In this document: piece after piece, positions 22,995 to 33,882 of the stretch
How positions within the stretch are numbered: the first letter of the stretch is position 1
Layout: the number at the start of each line of letters is the position of its first letter
DNA from: Plicaturopsis crispa FD-325 SS-3
Lineage: Eukaryota > Basidiomycota > Agaricomycetes > Amylocorticiales > Amylocorticiaceae
Assembly: GCA_000827205.1 (NCBI GenBank)
Contig: KN832555.1
Coordinates: 311,015 to 375,014, forward strand
Direction of reading: 5' to 3'
DNA length: 64,000 bases
Notes under the pieces: model-generated
Told to the model about the DNA's origin: nothing
Seen by the model: only the letters and a program-made list of their open reading frames with translations
Databases searched by the model: none
Program-made: the position numbers and the translations under genes

Positions 22995-24655
22995 ATGCAT
23001 CGTTGTTTAACGACATTGGACATTCTCTTCATCATTTTCGAGTACCAGGATATCGAAAACTATGACCTCGCATGCCTGGCGACAACGTGCAGAACCTTCT
23101 CTGGGCCTGCGTTGGATATCCTTTGGCGCGAACAGAAGGAACTCCCGGTTCTTCTCAAGAGCATGTCGTCAGATTTGTGGGGAACCCTTCAGCTGGATGA
23201 CGGATCTACGCGTCTAGTGAGTAACTACTGTACCTGGCATTTCGGAGCCATGTTCCAAGATTCATGTATCCCCAGGAGCTACAGCGACCCATTACCGACG
23301 ACGATTGGCAAAGATTCAAATTCTATGCGGACAGAATGAGGACCCTCCAGTTGTTCAGTAGCCTCGAGGGAGACATTGACTCGTGGGACTCGAGCGCGCT
23401 ACTGGCCTCTGCGCCAGGATTACCCGTCCTGCGTAATATCAAAACTCTCGAGGTCGAAGTACGTGCTCCGGACGGAGTTCTGCTCTGTCTCCGGCTTTTG
23501 TCGGGGCGTAGCATCGTCAGCTTGCGTCTCTTCCTAGGACTCTCTTCAGGTGCCGATGAGGGCGCGCCGTTCTCGGAGATGGGCGGATCATGCTTGCACA
23601 AGATCCAAGCCGAATGTCCCAATGTCCGCGCACTCTTTTGCGATAGATATACGATACCATGGCCCACTACGATCAATAGAAATTGGCCGGACCTGGAATC
23701 CTTCGTCTCGGGTCTGCTTTCTGCGGAGGCTCTGTTGGATCTTTCAACCTTTCGCAGCTTGTCCATGCTCCAATTTGAGTGGGATGGGTGCGAGGAGGAA
23801 GAGGAGACACTTTCGGAAGACGTGCACACCCAAGATCGATTCCCGGTGCTCCGTTCTCTGCACCTCGGACTCATTGGTTACACCACCATCCGCAGTGCCC
23901 TCCCAATCCTAGACCTCGCCAAGTGGTCACGACTGGAAGAGCTCGATATCGCCTGCTATCCGGCGCTTCCTCCACTCTACGTTCCGGACTGGGCACCTTT
24001 GACGCAAATGCTGCGCAGTACATGCTCGCACACCGTGCTCAAGAGCATAACCCTACGAGACGATGCCTGCTTCCCATCGACCCAACCTGGCCCTATTCTA
24101 CTCGAGATGCGGGTGTTGGAGCCTCTGCTTTCGTTTGGACGCCTCTTGGAGCTGTCTTGCCGCACATTCCACGTTTTTCATCTGGGGGATGCAGACGTGG
24201 CCAAAATGGCACGGGCCTGGCCTTCCCTCCGGAAGCTACATCTCTACACCGATTATTCTAGGCCATACCGTATGATTCCAATAAAATCCAAAATCACTGT
24301 CCACGGACTTGCGTCTTTGGTCTGCGGTTGCCCGGACCTTCAGGATCTGTCCATTGTCATCGACGCGACCACCGCCACCGCCTCCTCCACCGACGGCCTC
24401 ATGTCGTCGGCCGCGAATCACAAAGTCACCTACCTCGATCTCCAGAACTCGACGATCAGTGATCCAACGGCCGTCGCTGCCATATTCTCGGTCATACTTC
24501 CCAGCCTTCGCGACATCAGATACCTGAACGGGGATGTGTCGGACAATGACATGAGTCCTGCCGCGAACGATCTTAGGCGGTGCGCTCGCCAGTGGGAGGA
24601 AGTGGCTGCCTTGCTTGTTGCTGGCGCTCAAAGAGCAGATCAAGAGAGACCGTGA
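22995..24655 (+). CDS. F-box/LRR-type protein, copy 2
   Basis: Paralog of 9441-11104. Exons 22995-23216 and 23276-24655 give about 533 aa. The N-terminal F-box-like segment is MHRCLTTLDILFIIFEYQD followed by LACLATTCRTFSGPALDILW. The acceptor at 23275 is the only nearby AG that keeps frame and yields LQRPITDDDWQRFKFYADRM, parallel to copy 1. The body is leucine-spaced repeats, ending in a block (DLQNSTISDPTAVAAIFS) that matches copy 1 (ALQNSEIDDPSAIAALFS). It is probably an SCF substrate receptor; the substrate is unknown. It diverges from the phosphotransferase with a 217-bp shared upstream region. Confidence 0.8.
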
Positions 24656-24742
24656 ATATTAAGACGAGGTCGGTTCTTCTCTAGCTACGAATTTGGTGCT
24701 GCCTTTCGTTTTTATCTGCGTTGGTTATTCAGGTCGGCTTGG

Positions 24743-25028
24743 TTTTAGGATCGACGGCAAAGACATCAAGTTCTCGCCTCTTTCGAACGACGTTGGTGTG
24801 CCACGGTCGCCTTGTCACTCCCGCGTGAATTGCGTGGCATCTGCACGAGATACGCGCCGGGTGTCGCAGTCAACTTGAAATTGCCGGCGAGCTACCCCTC
24901 GCATTTATCATTCTTACTGCTACGCCCTCTGGAGATTGGGAGCACTCTCGTCATCGTTTCCAGAAATTCGACACATTGCCACACAGCCGTGTCGCACATC
25001 CACAACCGAGTCATTTGATTTAACTTAT
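24743..25028 (+). repeat. dispersed ~300-bp repeat, copy 2
   Basis: Inverted match of 486-785. It starts about 90 bp after the F-box stop and ends just before the 3' end of the split F-box gene. No terminal repeats or target-site duplication could be recognised. Confidence 0.75.
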
Positions 25029-25050
25029 TCAAAAGACAGGTCAAACTGTC

Positions 25051-28000
25051 TCATGTTGACGATTCTTCATCCGTCGCGATCGAATAGACATCGCTTTCCA
25101 TGCCAGAGTCATCTGAATCAGAGTCCTCCGAGCAAGAGTCCTCCCACGACCCATCGTCGTCCGACTCCTCAAACCTCTCAGACCCCTCATCCCAGAGATA
25201 GGGACCTGCGTCAATATCCGACAAGTTAGCATCGTCGCGCGCGTGATAAAGCATGTCGGCGCGGTACACGCGCCCATTGCGGTGGCAGATATGCACACCG
25301 GGGAACCGCCACTCAAAGGCCCCCAGCGCACAGCTCGGCGGAATCGCGCGGGAGATGCCGCGCAGGGTGCTCAGCCCGTCGTCGATAACGCGTACGCCCC
25401 TCAGGGCGGGCAGGTTTGCGGTGGTCAGCGCGCGGCGCGCGGCCGCGAGGTGGGCGGACTCGAGCGCGTAGCGCGACTGGATGTCTACCCATTCGATGGT
25501 GGGGTGCCGGAAGGGCGCGAGATGCTCTGTGCACGTCGCAAAGTGCCGCAGCACTGGAAGTGCATCGAGGACCTCCTGGAACCTGAAGGGTGAGGGCATA
25601 TAAGACGTGAGGCGGCGGCGCTGTGGCCAGCCGTACACGCCAAAGTACTCCACGCGTGCACCGTGGGCATGGCAGAACTGCGACATGAATGGGATGAACG
25701 GCCAGTCGTCATCCGCTGTGTGTGGATACTCCTTGACAGATAGGTATTTCAGTGCGGGCAGAGACCAGGCGTTGATGAGGGGCTTGATGCATCTTACACA
25801 TCCAGCAGCCGACCATTCGATGTGCAGGGTCTCCAGGCAACGCAGTTCTATATCGACTCCACAGGCCACACTCCGAGGTCGACCACCATCATCTAAAAAG
25901 TGAAAATCGCTCTACTCGCTGTTCTGCTAGCCACGAAGTCCTCAGCGCACGGCGGGGCATGTCAATTGCTCGTATTGCCGAGAAATACCTACACCAGTTG
26001 GCTCCAGCAACCTGGTGACCATCTTGGTGAAAACCGGTAGATGCAACGACGGGACTGTAGATGATAAATGCCTACGCCGCGAGCACTGCTAGGCTGTCCC
26101 ATTCCTGCACGGCATGTAGACTCGAGCAATGTACACCGCTTCATAGAGAGCAGGATGACTTGCTCGCTACCCGTGACAGAGAATGCGGCATGATCGATGA
26201 TCCCTTGCTACGGCTGCCCGAAAAACGGGCATACCGTGAAGGAGACACGACAGGCTGTTATTACCTGACCGACCCACCGAATTGGCAGGATCACAACGAA
26301 AAGGGTGCACAACTTGAGCTCATGAGGCCTGCAATATCGTGAGTCGACTGCCAGCAATGCGGTGGACGATCGCCCTCTCGGACTGTCCCGGGCAAGGTTT
26401 TCAATCGGGTAAAAGCGGAGAAAATACCGCGGCCAGCGAAATGACCACCGTATGCAGTCTGTGCTTATTGCGGCGCTACATTGCAGCGACCTGACGAGCC
26501 TTGGGAGTATCACTTATTACTTGCCAATCATGACTCCGATACATTAGAGAAAAGCGCCTATGGCTCGGAACATGTGCCATGGAATCTATCCCTTCACACG
26601 AGGGTCGGATCGCTGCCTCCTTTCGAGGGGAGGCAGTCATACATGACACGCGTGGACACCGACTTGTGGTTCGGTTGCAAGCTTCCAATGGATGTCAACT
26701 CCTCATTAACTTATTTTGACCTAGCACTTGCACGACGACTCGAAACGGCAGATACAGATGTGTCTGCTCTTTTGGTCGGGCTGAACCCAAGGTCCACGGT
26801 TCGCATTATACTTACCGAGACCAGAACACTGTCTACCTAACAGCTTTGGAAACTGATGTATCCGCTGCCGTCTGAGCTATCTGCAATGAATTGTGAAGTA
26901 TCCACGAGATACTGACTGTCTACGACGCAGAGGAACTCGAGTGCCTCACGGTTACCCCCAATGAGGACTATCATAGTAAACTGTGACAAGCTGGATAGAT
27001 GTGATGTTACTAGGATCTCTCATGTCCTCACCATGGAGACCCTGCGACGGACTGACGGTCTCAGCTTGCTAGTACCTGGATGCTGACGTGTTAAGTGTTA
27101 TACTAGGGGACTGGTATAGGACTCCTCAAGTGAGGTTTGCGTGGAGCTTTCCTGCCATACTGGCCGGGGTATCTAGGGGATGAGACGGGCTGCTCAGAGG
27201 GGTTCGGTGGGAGGGTGTCCAGGTATCATACAGCAGGCGCGCATGTATGTAGTCCGGAAAACCGGTAGTTCCGCGTTGGTACCGCGCCGGAATACACCTC
27301 CTCCTCCTCCTCCACCGCCCTTGTAGACGTAGGGGAGCTCGAAGGCTAGCGAGAGCAGAGTGGTGCGGACTGGCTGCAGTGCCGCGACGAGATCGCGTAG
27401 GGAAGTTATTGTATTCCCGCACTCGAGATGCGTGAGATTTCGAGCTGCATCGAAAGAGACCAGGAGGGTTGAGAATGCAGGCAGAGGAATTGACGGACCA
27501 CCTGTGACATCCCACTCAAAATTGCTGACGCGGGAGCAACGGCTCAGAACAGCAGTCAAGTCACTCTTGATAGCGTCCGTGGATTCCCGCGGGATGAATG
27601 CACATACTTTTATTTTGCGGACGGAGGACTCGACGTCGAAGGCGGAGGTTTCGAGGGTGCGTAGGAATGCAGATATCTGCCCCGGACGTCGAAATGTGAC
27701 ATCCTCGTATAGAATGTCCATCGCGACACTCCACCACGCCTTGCAGACCAGGACAAACGATTTCTTTGTCCGTAAAGTAAGGGACCAGGGGGAGTCCGGG
27801 CCACCGTACAAGCCAGGATCGAGGAATCCAGTCGGCGGTATGGCATACGAGAAGATGGCCCACAGAATCTCGTTTGGCAGGTGTACCTGGTGCGGCTCCG
27901 ACTGTGGGCGATAGTAAGTTCTTGCTTGAGTGTAGTGACACTGATTAACGCGCCTCCGAGACCGTGACAGCCTCGCGAGAACTGTCATGGTGTATCGCAT

Positions 28001-28217
28001 CATCATCTCGTTCATCTTCGTCAGTTCGAGACGCAAGTTGAAGATTTTCCGCTAGTCGCACGATATCCTCGTCCAATTCTTGGTTCCGCTGCACAGCATG
28101 AGCATGAGCGTGGGCATGGATCAGACCATGTCCTGCGTCGCATTTCGATCCAGGGTCCGCGTCGCGGTGGTGCTTAGAAGCTGTTTCACTAGCAATCGTC
28201 AGTCTGTACGGAACCAT
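25051..28217 (-). pseudogene. split F-box gene interrupted by ~1.4 kb
   Basis: The 5' half (about 28217-27290) has a coiled-coil lead-in (QELDEDIVRLAENLQ), an intron ending at 27902, then the F-box-like VHLPNEILWAIFSYAIPP and YGGPDSPWSLTLRTKKSF, VCKAWWSVAMDILYEDV. It reads to LLSLAFELPYVYK followed by a polyglycine tract from a GGA repeat. The 3' half (about 25880-25051) resumes with ELRCLETLHIEWSAAG and runs to FEWRFPGVHICHRNGRVYRA and an acidic tail. In the intact paralog 31857-33654 these two parts are contiguous (LLSLSFTVPP... LESLHMQW). So about 1.4 kb intervenes and the gene is probably dead, unless the interval is spliced as an unusually long intron (an AG precedes the 3' half). Confidence 0.7.
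25890..27240. other. unidentified sequence inside the split F-box gene
   Basis: No family recognised. A plus-strand frame at 26481-26840 is open (119 codons, with the internal ATG later) but shows no domain. I found no terminal inverted repeats or obvious target-site duplication at its poorly defined ends. Confidence 0.4.
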
Positions 28218-29413
28218 ACTTGCTCATTGCCAGAATTACTATCGCAGCCGTATAGATGGAAACTGAAGGCCGCTTAGAAGAGGTTTGCAGACAAATATGA
28301 AGGACAACTTGAAGCTGCACGCAATGCCAAAGGCATGGCCAGCCACGTGGTCATCGCCAGGTACAGTATCCTCCTCGGGAATCGGGATTTACTACCTCGT
28401 ATCCTCAAGCTGTCCATTTCATAGGGCTATCGACTTTCCAACGTCCTGCCAGCGCTCTCATACACCGTCTCAGGTCAACCGTCTCACTGGCATCTCAAGT
28501 CGTCAACGCGCGGCTGGTGCTCATGACATACTGGCATGTACAACACCTCTCAGGCGCTCTGCCGCGCCCACTTCTCGACAGTCCCATACCGACCAAATAC
28601 CGGCAGTCTCATACCGACGTCAGGCATCGAAATCACTCTGAAGACAAATGTCTCCCTCTATCTCAGCCTCCACCTCGAAGGAGAAATTTGCCGCCTAGGG
28701 CTCAACACTGCCCCCTCTCGTATGCTACAGCTCACTACGCTGAAAGTTTTGGCCAGGGCCCGCCTCAGATGATACGGATACGGATACCCCGGCGACTTCA
28801 ACTTACACGGACTCGGATCTGTCGCCCAACGGCTTTTATCACGCGTACTCCCGGCTATCGTATTGGCCGCAAAGGAGCGTTGTTGTGCAGAGGAACCCGC
28901 GCCCGCCTGTGGGGGAGGTGTACTTAGTTCGGAAAGGGCGCGGATGACGGGATTCGTTGGGGGAGCTTCATTCGTGGTGGAGTCTACGACAGGGCGACAT
29001 GGGGCATGTAGTCTGTCCAAAAGGTCGGCGAAGTGAAGATGCGGGCTCTGCATTCCCAGCCGCCGTCGAAGTTGCCTGAGGCGGAAGTTGCCCAGGAGGA
29101 CCGTGCGTCGTGAGTCCAAGGATATGCTTGTATGTCGGTCTTGCGGTGTCTTCGTTTAGTCACTGCGTCGCTCGATGCTGCCCATCAGTCGCGCTCAGCA
29201 TGGGAGAGACATGGGGCGTTGAAGCTTTGACGTGCACACGGTCCGGCTGAGGTCTTTCTTGTCTTTTCCTTCGTTAGCCTGCAGGCTCACAGTCCGCTGC
29301 GCTCTTCTCCGTAGTACTGCTTTTTGTGCATACGAGGATTGTAAACAAGATTGAATGCATCATGATCATTGCCATCGTCGTAGTCGTAGTAGTACTGGTA
29401 GATATCCAAACAC
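28218..29413. other. gene-poor intergenic region
   Basis: About 1.2 kb. A minus-strand frame at 28658-29119 (about 150 codons) lacks any motif I know. The rest shows no coding signal. Confidence 0.35.
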
Positions 29414-30357
29414 CTAAATCCTCCGTCGTCCAAGGCCGCATAGCGCCAACGCAGCCTTCATCATATCCTCGTCATCCGCCGCCTTCCCCTCCCCGCCCAT
29501 CGCTTTCCCAGACGCGTCCACCGCTTTCCCAGACGCGTCCACCGCTTTCCCAGACGCGTCCACACCCGAATGCTCCCCATCTCCCGCGTACACCGCCCGC
29601 GCGCTAAAGCTCCCCTTCGGCGTGACCGCCTCATGCGCGTCATCGTCCTCCTCCGTCTCGTCCCCATCGTCCAGAAGCCCCTCCACCTCGATCTTCTCCT
29701 CCCTCCGCCCACTCCCATTTCCATTCCGCGCCGCCGCAGCCGCGCACGCCCACTCCAGCGTCCGCGGCCGCGCGCGGCGCAGGTGGATCGGCGAGGACGG
29801 CGGGCTGGGCGGCGGCGAGGAGGGCATGCTCGCCCACAGGGGCAGCGGTGTCGACGCGTGAGCGCTGGGCGTGTACGTGTAGGTCCGCGACGAGGTCGAG
29901 GGGGTGCGCAGCTCGGACATGGTGGCGACGCGGTCGAGGGAGAGCGCGTGCTGGCGCCGCGTGGGCTCGGAAGGCGCGGCGCGGTGTTTGGTGGTGGTTT
30001 TGGCGCTGCTCGCGAGCGAGACTTTGCGTTCCGTCTGCCTTTTGTTTTGGAACCACACGGTCACGGACTTGGGGTCGCTATGTAAAGTTAGGACGCGTCA
30101 GCAGGCGCGTGGAGGTATGGTGTGAGAGTGGATGATGACGAGACGTACACAGCGGCTTCGCGCGCGACACGTTCGCGCGCCTCGCGCGTCGGGTGTGCGG
30201 TGGTGTGGTACAGGGCCTCCAGCATAGTCACCTGCGCGCTGGAGAACCGCCTGCGCGTGCGCGAGCTCGTCGTCGGGACGACGGTTGCGTCAGACGCGAC
30301 GCTTGTGCTGGAAGATGTGCGCGAGAGAGCGGGGTTGAGGCGGCGTGCAGAAGACAT
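29414..30357 (-). CDS. homeodomain transcription factor
   Basis: Two exons (30357-30149, 30077-29414) give about 290 aa. The homeodomain lies near residues 35-95: basic arm RTRRRFSSAQ, helix 1 VTMLEALYHTTAHPT, helix 2 REARERVAREAAV, and the recognition helix DPKSVTVWFQNKRQTERK, which contains the invariant W-F-x-N. The intron cuts between helix 2 and the recognition helix, a common position in fungal homeobox genes. The C-terminal half is Ser/Pro-rich, then acidic (DDGDETEEDDD), and includes three copies of DASGKAV/M. It is expected to be nuclear and DNA-binding; targets unknown. It is not obviously a mating-type HD1 or HD2 protein, since no partner homeobox gene is adjacent. Confidence 0.88.
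29501..29563. repeat. 21-bp tandem repeat in the homeobox gene (3 units)
   Basis: Three nearly perfect 21-bp units (CGCTTTCCCAGACGCGTCCA plus C) encode DASGKAV-type heptads in the C-terminal region. Because the unit is a multiple of three, gain or loss of units keeps the frame. Confidence 0.9.
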
Positions 30358-30905
30358 GGTGGTGGTTAGAGGAAGAGGAGGAGGAGGAGGAAAGGGGACG
30401 GAAGAGGGATGGGCGGTGGCCCGGGGGTATTTATGTAAAGTTGGCTATTGGCGATGGTGGGCGCACACTACACAGAAAACACGCGAGGCGCGATTTACAC
30501 GTGACACGCGTCCTCGACGAGCGTCAAACGTCGTCTTTTTCTCCGTTTCTTCCCAGTTTCCTTTGTTTTTTCTACGTTTTATAAAGTGCATTTACAATGG
30601 CCCTCGATGAAATGGTAGGGAACCAGGGTTTCCTGATGCGGTGGTCTCTGGGCTGATGCTAGGTAGCCAGGCGCAGTGTCCATGCAAGGAAATGTGACGG
30701 AGGACACGCCCAAAAGTTTGATACCCGCTCGCGCTGATCTCTCGAAACGGTCCCGTGAAGTCCAGGAGGAGGATCTGCGACTGGCGGGAAAGCTTGTAGC
30801 GCTCCGAGTTGACGACGGAGATGAAGTGCAGGCGTGTGTTGTCGGTTTCATCGCGAACAGGCGACAACTGATAATACCTGATCGCAGTCGAAACGGCACC
30901 ACAAA
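30358..30905. other. intergenic, homeobox upstream region
   Basis: No gene recognised. The 5' part should carry the homeobox promoter. The 3' part leads into the truncated F-box copy. Confidence 0.35.
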
Positions 30906-31573
30906 ATGCATCTACCAAACGAGATTCTGTGGACCATCTTTTCGTACGCATTACCGCCAACTGATTTTCTCGATCCTGGCTTGTACGGTGGCCCGGACTC
31001 CCCCTGGTCCCTTACTTTACGGTCTTGAATTTCTGCCGTACACACTGCAAGCGCGTGGAATACTTCCGCGTGCACTGCTGGCCCAACCACCGGCAAACAC
31101 TCCGCTCGTCCTCGACCAGCTCCCGGTGCTACGACATCTAGCGGTCCGCGCACAAGATTTCGAACCTCTCACGCACCCGACTCTCGAATCGGTCGTCCTT
31201 CGAAATGGGACGCCTGAGCGTTATACGCTGCGAACTGAGTGACCGCCTCCACTCCGCCAGCCCTGAAGGGGGGGCGCGTCATCGACGACGGGCGTGCGAT
31301 TCCGCCAAGCTACGCGCTGGAGGCTGACCCCGCTCTCGAGTGGCGGCTCCCTGGCGTCACCACAAGGAGCGCATATGCCACCGGAAGGAGCGCGTGTACC
31401 GGCCGGAAATGCTGTATGATGGACGCGACGACGATGCCCACGATGTGGGTCCTTACGTCTGGAAGGATGGATCTCAGAGTTCGGACCAGTCGGACGACGT
31501 ATCATGGGAGGATACTGGCACGGAAGACTCTGACACGGAAAGCGATGTGTATTCTACGGATGAGGTGTTATAG
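30906..31573 (+). pseudogene. truncated F-box paralog with internal deletion
   Basis: It begins MHLPNEILWTIFSYALPP, then DFLDPGLYGGPDSPWSLTLR. Nearly 60 bp here are identical to the split gene at 27782-27840, which points to a recent copy. The whole middle is missing, and the text jumps to the C-terminal blocks LPVLRHLAVRAQDFEPLTHP, GGRVIDDG, RAIPPSYALEADPALEWRLP and ICHRKERVYRPEMLYDG in shifting frames, with a stop after the first block. It ends in the family's acidic tail (VSWEDTGTEDSDTESDVYST). Confidence 0.75.
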
Positions 31574-31856
31574 ACTCTGTAATTCACAGAGGAGTTGAAA
31601 GCGAAATGGCCGAGTGCCAGTGCGACGCCGCGGGGTGCGCACGTGGCAAATCCCTGGACAAGCGCTCACTGCGGCGGCAGCGTACTTGCAAGCCCCATAT
31701 TCTCCGATCCAAGTCTCACATCTCAACCGCTCTTGTCTTAACTACTTGAAAACATCTATGCCATACACTCGTTTCTAAGTACCGCAGCGCAGCACAGAGC
31801 TGAAGGTACACTGGACACAGCAGGTGAGTGACCGACCCCTCCTTAAGCGAAGCGCA

Positions 31857-33654
31857 ATGGATCAGTCGGAATTGGAGCAAGTACGTCGCGAATCTATCCA
31901 CCGAACAAATCACCCAACCTTCATTGCAGCTTAGCCTAGACGCGTTCCTGCAAATTCACGGGAGTGCAGAGCAATTTGTTCGAAAGCTCAAGAGCGTCAA
32001 CGAGAATCTACTCGCGAAGAACAAAGAACTCGTTGCCACCAATGAGGGACTCGTGCAGCAGACGCAAACCTTAGCCCAGGAAGTTCAGTCCTTGGCGAGC
32101 GGAAAGCTGGCCGTAGAGAATAGGGAACTCGTCGCGCGAAACGAGGAGCTCATGCGACGGACTCAAGCATTGAACGAGGAAGTGCGCGCGTTCACGGAGA
32201 GATTCCGCGAGCAGGCAGGGCAACTACAGGTGAGTGGCGTGCACAGTCTTGTCGGGATGACTATCAAGCCCACTCCACAGGCGAAAATATACCAGCCCAA
32301 TCTACCCAATGAAATCCTCCGAATGATCTTCGTCTACGCGATCCCCCCATCCGAGTTCGTCGACCCAAACCTGTATGGCGGCCCCGAGTCACCGTGGTGC
32401 TTGACTTTGCGGACGAAAAAGTCGTTGACGCTGGTCTGCAAAGCGTGGTGGAGCGTCGCGATGGACGTTCTCTACGAGGAGGTGGCCTTCCGTCGTCCGT
32501 GGCAAATCGCAGCATTCTCGCGCACGCTAGAGACATCCCTATTTGACTGCTGCTCTTACGTCCGCAAGTTTGACGTCGCCTGCCTCCTCGCCCTGGATTC
32601 CATAGCCTCTATCGAAAGTGATTTGGCCCAGATTCTTTGTCGCTGCACTCGTATCACCCAGGTCAGATGGAACCCCTGCTTGGACGACGGGGTCGCGCCG
32701 GGACACCCATTCGATCGCGTCTGGCACCCCTGGCCTAATTTGAACCTTACCCATCTCGAATGCGGTCCTACAGTCGATTTTCCGAGTCTCGCGGTGGGAT
32801 TGCAGGACGTGGGCCGGACTCTGCTGTCGCTGTCCTTCACAGTCCCCCCAACCAGATCTGACACCCCGCCTATTGATGTGCGGCTCGACCGACTAGAGTC
32901 TCTCCATATGCAGTGGCTGGAGCAGCTCGAGTACTCCCACCTTGAAAGTATCACGACACAGTGGTCGATGCCGCAGCTCAAAGCACTCACTGTCGACAAC
33001 AGCGCGTATTGGCGCAAAAGCACGGTGCTGTGGCTGGAATTCTGCCCCGCCCTCATATCGTTCTGCAAAGCGCACGGCAAAGGTATCGACTATCTGCGCA
33101 TCCACGTCCAGAACGTCCTCTCGCCGGAGGGGATCAAGATGCCATCTACGGACGATTACCAGCCGATCTTGGACGCGTGCCCGAGCCTGCAGCATCTGGT
33201 CCTCGACGCCAAGAGCGGTTCGCCCCTCTCCCACCCGCGCATACAGTGGGTCGACGTCGAATGGATGGACGCCGAGGCGAGCCACGGACCGGAGTCGAGC
33301 GGATACCTCGGGCTCATGCTGAACACGAAGCGCCTGCCGTCCCTGAAGGGCGTGCGCGTCATAGACCGGCCGCTGCACTTCATCCGCGACCTCCCCCGGA
33401 TGGTGCCGCCCCAGTACATGCTCGGTGAACACACGGATTTCGAGTGGCGATTCCCTGGTGTCCACATATGCCACAGGAAGGGGCGCGTGTATCGCGCGGA
33501 CATGCAGTACCTCGAAGACGAGGAAGATAGCGACTATGAGTACCCATCTGCCGACTCCTCTGCCGATGACTCCGCGGAAGACTCTTCGTCGGACGAGGAC
33601 GATGACTACTCGACAGACATTGGGAGCACAGGATCTACGATGGGCGAATCATAG
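31857..33654 (+). CDS. F-box-like protein with coiled-coil N-terminus (intact copy)
   Basis: Exons 31857-31880, 31930-32229 and 32281-33654 give about 565 aa. The short first exon (MDQSELEQ) is supported by the related gene at 54509, which has the same layout (MDSNSESEQ, then an LxLxA exon). Residues about 9-105 are a coiled coil (NENLLAKNKELVATNEGLVQ). The F-box-like domain starts at NLPNEILRMIFVYAIPPSEF and continues YGGPESPWCLTLRTKKSL, LVCKAWWSVAMDVLYEEV. The remainder is leucine-rich, then FEWRFPGVHICHRKGRVYRA, and a strongly acidic tail of D/S/E. It is the best intact member of a local family. It is probably an SCF adaptor; the coiled-coil plus F-box arrangement is the family's own trait. 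Confidence 0.85.
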
Positions 33655-33882
33655 AATGCGAACCTCAGGTGAAATCGGCGTTTTCGTAGACATTTTGCTG
33701 CCCGTGTATAACACATCTTTCTGGGATGACGCACTGCATCTGAGCGGACTGAACATACCAAGGCAGAATTAGATTATCGTTGTTAACTAAAGAAGGAAGA
33801 AGAGTATCTAAATGGGCCTCTATCAGTCATCTTTGAGGTGCATGCAATGTGTTGTCGATAGGCAGTAAAGGAGGGCTTTCCC

